From NCBI GenBank assembly GCA_900555915.1, contig USNC01000044.1, forward strand, positions 1 to 8,687: a stretch of 8,687 nt of DNA, read 5' to 3'. Source of the DNA: an uncultured Porphyromonadaceae bacterium (GTDB lineage Bacteria > Bacteroidota > Bacteroidia > Bacteroidales > Muribaculaceae). Below are positions 5,707 through 8,687 of the stretch, piece after piece. The notes below the pieces were generated by a model, which was not told the DNA's origin, searched no databases, and saw nothing but the letters and a program-made list of their open reading frames with translations. Position 1 is the stretch's first letter. Each line of letters starts with the position of its first letter. The translations under genes were made by a program, and so were the position numbers.

Positions 5707-7470
5707 TCAGTCAAGTTCCGCGTCAAGCCGTTCGAGAAGTTGCGCAAGAGCCGGGTTGATCTTCAGGCATTCCTGAAGGAAAAGATGGTCGGGCAGTCGC
5801 TTGATGGTGTCGCGCGTCTGGTCTATCTCCACCTTTATGGTGATGAAGTCGTTGAGCACCTGCTGCCTGAGAAATTCCATGAGAGGCTTCATGTCGGTCT
5901 CGAGGGCCTGCACCTCCATGGGTTGCCCCACCTTGACAAGAAATTCCTCGGGAGCCGTCTGCTCAAGGCCGCTGTTGCGCATGGCGCTTGTCAGCACATG
6001 CTTCTTCTGGTTCTCTTTCTGCGTCTGGAATGCGGCCCAGGCCTGTGCGAACGCCTCGATGCCTACGCTTTCCCGATGCTGACGGCGCTGTTCTTCATAT
6101 TGCGCCACCTTCTCCTGCAGCGCGGTGGTGTTGAGACGGAATCCCCCGGTCTGCGTCCTGCGTATCTGACGCGGACGGCCTCCGGCGTCCGGAGCCGCGG
6201 GAGCGGCTGGCCGTGTAGCCTCCGGATTCGCCGGACGCGGCTGTATGGGGGTGGCGACGGCAGGCGTGGCGGATGTGGACTGTGAGGCGCCGGGAGCGGG
6301 ACCGCTCTTCCGGGCGCTGCCTGTGATGTCGCCTAACGGGATTTCACAGTCCACCAAGTCAAAAGGGGGTGTGGCGGGTTTCATCAGTTGGCCGAGGCGT
6401 ATCAGCACCAGTTCCACCAGAAACTGTTTGTTGGTGGCTGTGCGGTACTGTATGTCCCCGTCGTTGAGCACCTTCATGGCGGCATAATACCACTGGAGCG
6501 GGAGCGAGGTGGCCTGCTGCGTGTAGCGCTCTGCCACGTCTTTCGAGGTCTCCAGAAGTTCCTGTGTGCGCGGGTCGGCCGCCACCATGAGGTTTCTCAC
6601 ATGGTCGGCAAGGCCGTTGAGGAAGAAGAGCGAGTCAAAGCCCTTGCTCCGCACTTCCTTATATATCAGAAGTGAGGCTGAGATGTCGCCGGTCCGGAAC
6701 GTGTCGATCAGACGGAAATAATAGTCATAGTCGAGCACATTGAGGTTTTCGATTGTCTTTTCGTAGGTGATGTCGCCGCCTGAGGAGGCCGCCACCTGGT
6801 CGAAGATGGAAAGGGCGTCGCGCATTGCGCCGTCAGCCTTGCGTGCTATCACCTCCAGCCCGCGGCGGTCGGTGTTGATTCCCTCCTGCCTGCCGATATA
6901 TTCCATCTGCTCCACCATGTCCTCGATGGTGATGCGCCTGAAGTCGTAGGTCTGGCAGCGGCTCAGGATAGTCGGGAGCACCTTGTGCTTCTCGGTGGTG
7001 GCCAGTATGAAGACTACATACGACGGCGGCTCCTCAAGGGTCTTGAGAAAAGCGTTGAATGCCTGCGACGACAGCATGTGCACCTCGTCGATGATGAAGA
7101 CGCGGTATCTGCCGTTCTGCGGTGGAGTCTGCACCTGGTCGGTGATGTCGCGGATGTCGTCCACACTGTTGTTGGAGGCGGCGTCAAGTTCCACCACATT
7201 CACAGAATTGCCCCTTTCGATAGCCTTGCAGTTCTCGCACTCGCAGCAGGCCTCGCCGTCGGCGGTGGGGTTGAGGCAGTTGATTGTCTTGGCGAAAATC
7301 CTGGCACACGAAGTCTTTCCGACACCTCTCGGTCCGCAGAAGAGATATGCCTGGGCGAGCCTGTCAGACTTGATGGCATTCTTGAGCGTCGAGGTAAGTG
7401 CTTTCTGTCCGACTACGCTTGCAAACGTAGCCGGCCTGTATTTTCTTGCGCTTACGATATATTTTTCCAT
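5707..7470 (-). CDS. dnaX: DNA polymerase III subunit gamma/tau
   Basis: This is the clamp-loader ATPase of the replicative polymerase, 587 residues. The N-terminal AAA+ module shows Walker A GPRGVGKTS (46-54), a zinc module with C65, C75, C78 and C81 (same spacing as E. coli, plus an extra C76), Walker B VFIIDEVH (124-131), sensor-1 LATTEKHK (156-163) and the SRC motif with arginine-finger R171 (170-172). Helical lid and collar regions follow to about 370. Residues 380-435 are a Pro/Ala-rich linker, and 441-587 form a tau-like C-terminal domain that in this family can contact the polymerase. The ATG at 7470 gives the canonical N-terminus MEKYIVSARKYRPATF. A good promoter-like site lies 44 bp upstream. 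The downstream aminotransferase gene starts 34 bp after its stop. Nothing looks broken. Confidence 0.98.
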   Translation of the reverse strand: MEKYIVSARKYRPATFASVVGQKALTSTLKNAIKSDRLAQAYLFCGPRGVGKTSCARIFAKTINCLNPTADGEACCECENCKAIERGNSVNVVELDAASNNSVDDIRDITDQVQTPPQNGRYRVFIIDEVHMLSSQAFNAFLKTLEEPPSYVVFILATTEKHKVLPTILSRCQTYDFRRITIEDMVEQMEYIGRQEGINTDRRGLEVIARKADGAMRDALSIFDQVAASSGGDITYEKTIENLNVLDYDYYFRLIDTFRTGDISASLLIYKEVRSKGFDSLFFLNGLADHVRNLMVAADPRTQELLETSKDVAERYTQQATSLPLQWYYAAMKVLNDGDIQYRTATNKQFLVELVLIRLGQLMKPATPPFDLVDCEIPLGDITGSARKSGPAPGASQSTSATPAVATPIQPRPANPEATRPAAPAAPDAGGRPRQIRRTQTGGFRLNTTALQEKVAQYEEQRRQHRESVGIEAFAQAWAAFQTQKENQKKHVLTSAMRNSGLEQTAPEEFLVKVGQPMEVQALETDMKPLMEFLRQQVLNDFITIKVEIDQTRDTIKRLPDHLFLQECLKINPALAQLLERLDAELD

Positions 7471-7513
7471 TGTTCACTATGACGGCGATAAACCGTATTC
7501 GCCGATCATGTTG

Positions 7514-7545
7514 CAAAATAAATAAAAAAAGCCGAGCGATGCAAA
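7514..7545 (-). promoter_or_regulatory. Putative Bacteroidetes promoter for dnaX-aspC
   Basis: On the minus strand, a perfect TTTG (7545-7542) is followed after 20 bp by TTATTTTG (7521-7514), one mismatch from TAnnTTTG. The spacing matches the Bacteroidetes primary promoter. The start of transcription would be near 7507, giving a leader of about 36 bases before the dnaX ATG at 7470. Confidence 0.6.
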
Positions 7546-7551
7546 TATTAA

Positions 7552-7580
7552 TTCAAGTTTCGCGCCAAGCGAAACTTGAA
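7552..7580. repeat. Perfect inverted repeat, 12-bp arms, 5-base loop
   Basis: Arms TTCAAGTTTCGC (7552-7563) and GCGAAACTTGAA (7569-7580) flank GCCAA. The repeat ends 6 bp upstream of the TTTG box of the dnaX promoter and abuts the 7-bp array starting at 7583. There is no T-run on either side, so it is unlikely to be an intrinsic terminator. A dimeric regulator site or an element boundary fits better. Confidence 0.75.
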
Positions 7581-7582
7581 GG

Positions 7583-7617
7583 CTTTAGGTTTTAGGCTTT
7601 AGGCTTTAGATTTTAGG
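7583..7617. repeat. Tandem 7-bp repeat array 3a (CTTTAGG orientation)
   Basis: Five contiguous 7-bp units on the plus strand are CTTTAGG, TTTTAGG, CTTTAGG, CTTTAGA and TTTTAGG. Degenerate 8-bp units (CTGTGAGG, TTATAAGG) follow to 7633. This is the reverse complement of the unit in arrays 1 and 2. Confidence 0.92.
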
Positions 7618-7667
7618 CTGTGAGGTTATAAGGTTGGTTTATCGGTGGGCCAGACCAAGAGCCCGGG

Positions 7668-7695
7668 CCTAAGGCCTGAAGCCTACAGCCTAAAA
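7668..7695. repeat. Tandem 7-bp repeat array 3b (CCTAAAG orientation)
   Basis: Four 7-bp units on the plus strand are CCTAAGG, CCTGAAG, CCTACAG and CCTAAAA. They face array 3a in the opposite orientation. An exact 11-bp inverted repeat links the two (TTTTAGGCTGT at 7611-7621, ACAGCCTAAAA at 7685-7695). The last unit merges into the A-tract of the next hairpin. Confidence 0.85.
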
Positions 7696-7740
7696 AAACA
7701 TCAAAATCCGCAAGTTTTACTTGCGGATTTTGATGTTTTT
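7694..7740. terminator. 22-bp perfect hairpin shaped like a bidirectional terminator
   Basis: Perfect arms at 7694-7715 and 7719-7740 close on a TTT loop. The core is ATCCGCAAGT / ACTTGCGGAT, flanked by AAAAACATC / GATGTTTTT, so transcripts of either strand would end with a stem and a U-run (five on plus, seven on minus). That is the classic bidirectional intrinsic terminator. No annotated gene ends here on either strand, and the right arm contains the -33 region of the plus-strand promoter. It may insulate the promoter from readthrough, end an unseen short RNA, or serve as an operator. Confidence 0.7.
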
Positions 7741-7751
7741 GCCTATATTTG
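7720..7751 (+). promoter_or_regulatory. Putative Bacteroidetes promoter for the nucleotidyltransferase gene
   Basis: TATATTTG (7744-7751) is a perfect match to TAnnTTTG. CTTG (7720-7723), one mismatch from TTTG, lies exactly 20 bp upstream and inside the right arm of the hairpin. Transcription would start near 7757, leaving a leader of about 25 bases before the ATG at 7782, with no Shine-Dalgarno sequence. Confidence 0.7.
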
Positions 7752-7781
7752 CCTTCTCAATCACTAATACAGCACATACAC

Positions 7782-8637
7782 ATGAAAATTATATTACTGT
7801 CAGGTGGTTCCGGCAAGCGCCTGTGGCCACTTTCCAACGATGTGAGAAGCAAACAGTTCCTTCAACTGCTCGAGACCCCCGACGGACGACGCGAGTCGAT
7901 GATACAGCGCGTGGTGCGCCAGATCTCGGCCACCGGACACGCCGACGGAATAGTGGTCGCCACCGGTGCCGCCCAGAAAGAATATGTCACGGCGCAGTTG
8001 GGTAAGAAGATCGGAATCGTCACCGAACCCTGCCGCCGCGACACCTTCCCGGCCATCGCCCTGTCGTGCGCATGGCTCGCCGCCCACGGCACATCGCCCG
8101 ACGAACCGGTGATCGTCATGCCCTGCGACACATTCGCCGACGACACCTATTTCCAGACCGTATGCCGTATGGCCGACGCCGTCGAGGCCGGAAGCGCCGA
8201 TATCGTGCTCATGGGCATCACGCCCACATATCCATCCGAGAAATACGGATATATAGTGCCCGCCGGTGCCGATCCCGACGCGTCCGGAGCATTCCGCGTG
8301 GCCCGTTTCACCGAGAAACCAGACGTCGAGACAGCCCGCACGCTTCTTTCGGAAGGCGCATATTGGAACGGGGGCGTGTTCGCATTCCGCCTCGGCCATC
8401 TGATGCGGATAGTGGAGAAATACATGCCCGGCAAGGACTTCGACAGCATACATGCCGACTATGAGCAGTTCCCGAAGATAAGTTTTGACTATGAAGTGGT
8501 GGAGAAAGCCGAATCGGTGGCCGTGGTGCCATATTCGGGCGAATGGCGCGACCTCGGCACCTGGAACACCCTCACCGAGAAACTACCCGCCTTCACCTCC
8601 GGCCCCGCCACCCTTCACCAGAGCACCAACACCCATA
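7782..8637 (+). CDS. Mannose-1-phosphate guanylyltransferase-like sugar-phosphate nucleotidyltransferase (manC-type), 3' truncated
   Basis: The frame runs open from ATG 7782 to the adapter at 8638, giving 285 complete codons with no stop; the true end is missing. The family joins a sugar 1-phosphate and an NTP to make a nucleotide sugar, here most likely GDP-mannose for capsule or other surface glycans. Visible features are the nucleotide-binding LSGGSGKRLWPLS (6-18; Lys12 where the classic motif has Thr), KQFLQLL (24-30), EPCRRDTFPAI (82-92), the metal/substrate segment MPCDTFADD (113-121; the usual D-x-H is changed), EKYGYI (153-158), FTEKPD (176-181), WNGGVFAF (195-202) and EWRDLGTWNTL (254-264). 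The start is supported by the motif distance and the promoter 30 bp upstream. Family members of this type usually run to around 350 residues, so roughly a fifth is probably lost. Nucleotide and sugar specificity are inferred. It diverges from dnaX; downstream partners lie outside the window. Confidence 0.92.
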
Positions 8638-8687
8638 CTGTCTCTTATACACATCTCCGAGCCCACGAGACACTGAGCGATCTCGTA
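8638..8687 (+). other. Nextera read-2 adapter, i7 index and P7 start, not genomic
   Basis: Bases 8638-8656 are the Tn5 mosaic end (CTGTCTCTTATACACATCT). Bases 8657-8671 are the rest of the Nextera read-2 tail, 8672-8679 (ACTGAGCG) occupy the i7 index position, and 8680-8687 (ATCTCGTA) start the P7 primer region. It truncates the nucleotidyltransferase gene and must be trimmed. Confidence 0.99.

Larger units (their letters stand above)
7471..7781. other. 311-bp divergent intergenic region between dnaX and the nucleotidyltransferase gene
   Basis: This gap has no convincing gene. From left to right it holds the dnaX leader and promoter (to 7545), a 12-bp-arm inverted repeat (7552-7580), a 7-bp repeat array in CTTTAGG orientation (7583-7617) that decays through 7633, about 30 unexplained bases with GC-rich words such as GCCCGGGCC, an array in the opposite orientation (7668-7695), a 22-bp-arm hairpin (7694-7740), and the plus-strand promoter and leader (to 7781). 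I see no tRNA or riboswitch. Confidence 0.85.

Noticed and set aside
5673..5747. Longer start for the aminotransferase, adding 25 residues
   Set aside because: The extension would overlap the dnaX 3' end and has no family character; MIRISDRINAMAQS is a typical N-terminus for this group.
5707..7470. Programmed frameshift in dnaX producing a short gamma form
   Set aside because: I saw no E. coli-like A-AAA-AAG slippery site with a following stem before the Pro/Ala linker; the full-length frame is enough.
7800..8453. 217-aa open frame on the minus strand opposite the nucleotidyltransferase
   Set aside because: The plus-strand frame has clear nucleotidyltransferase motifs, a promoter and an uninterrupted reading frame; the minus frame is its shadow.

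Overview
The window is one stretch of bacterial chromosome, about 8.6 kb, with sequencing-library adapter at both ends. Bases 1-26 and 8638-8687 are Illumina Nextera (Tn5) adapter, so only about 27-8637 is genomic. The organism is most likely a Bacteroidales member with GC-rich coding sequence, perhaps Muribaculaceae or a relative. Three things point there: the neighbouring dapF-dapL pair of the DapL lysine/DAP pathway, the lack of Shine-Dalgarno sequences before starts, and promoter-like sites of the Bacteroidetes form (TTTG, about 20 bp, TAnnTTTG). The family-level placement is inference.

Layout. Six genes lie on the minus strand, in transcription order dnaX, an aspartate-type aminotransferase, a CLC anion transporter, an unrecognised 200-aa Rossmann-like protein, dapF and dapL. 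One gene, a mannose-1-phosphate guanylyltransferase-like nucleotidyltransferase, lies on the plus strand, divergent from dnaX, and is cut off by the right adapter. dnaX and aspC are 34 bp apart and probably co-transcribed. The CLC gene stands alone between two repeat-bearing gaps. The 200-aa gene, dapF (14-bp overlap) and dapL (21-bp gap) form a tight operon ending at a GC-rich hairpin at 68-86.

How the genes work together. DapL makes LL-diaminopimelate from tetrahydrodipicolinate in one step, and DapF epimerises it to meso-diaminopimelate for peptidoglycan and lysine. The aminotransferase interconverts aspartate and oxaloacetate, and aspartate feeds the DAP pathway. DnaX is the clamp-loader ATPase. 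The nucleotidyltransferase probably supplies a sugar nucleotide, most likely GDP-mannose, for surface glycans. These are mostly housekeeping genes; I see no defence system, CRISPR array, prophage or transposon gene.

The unusual content is intergenic. Each sizeable gap carries a tandem array of a 7-bp unit, CCTAAAG or a close variant (2931-2965, 4435-4483, and an inverted pair at 7583-7617 and 7668-7695). One array runs into the 3' end of the aminotransferase gene and supplies its last codons and stop. Two long hairpins (4352-4382 and 7694-7740) lie just before a start codon and inside a promoter.
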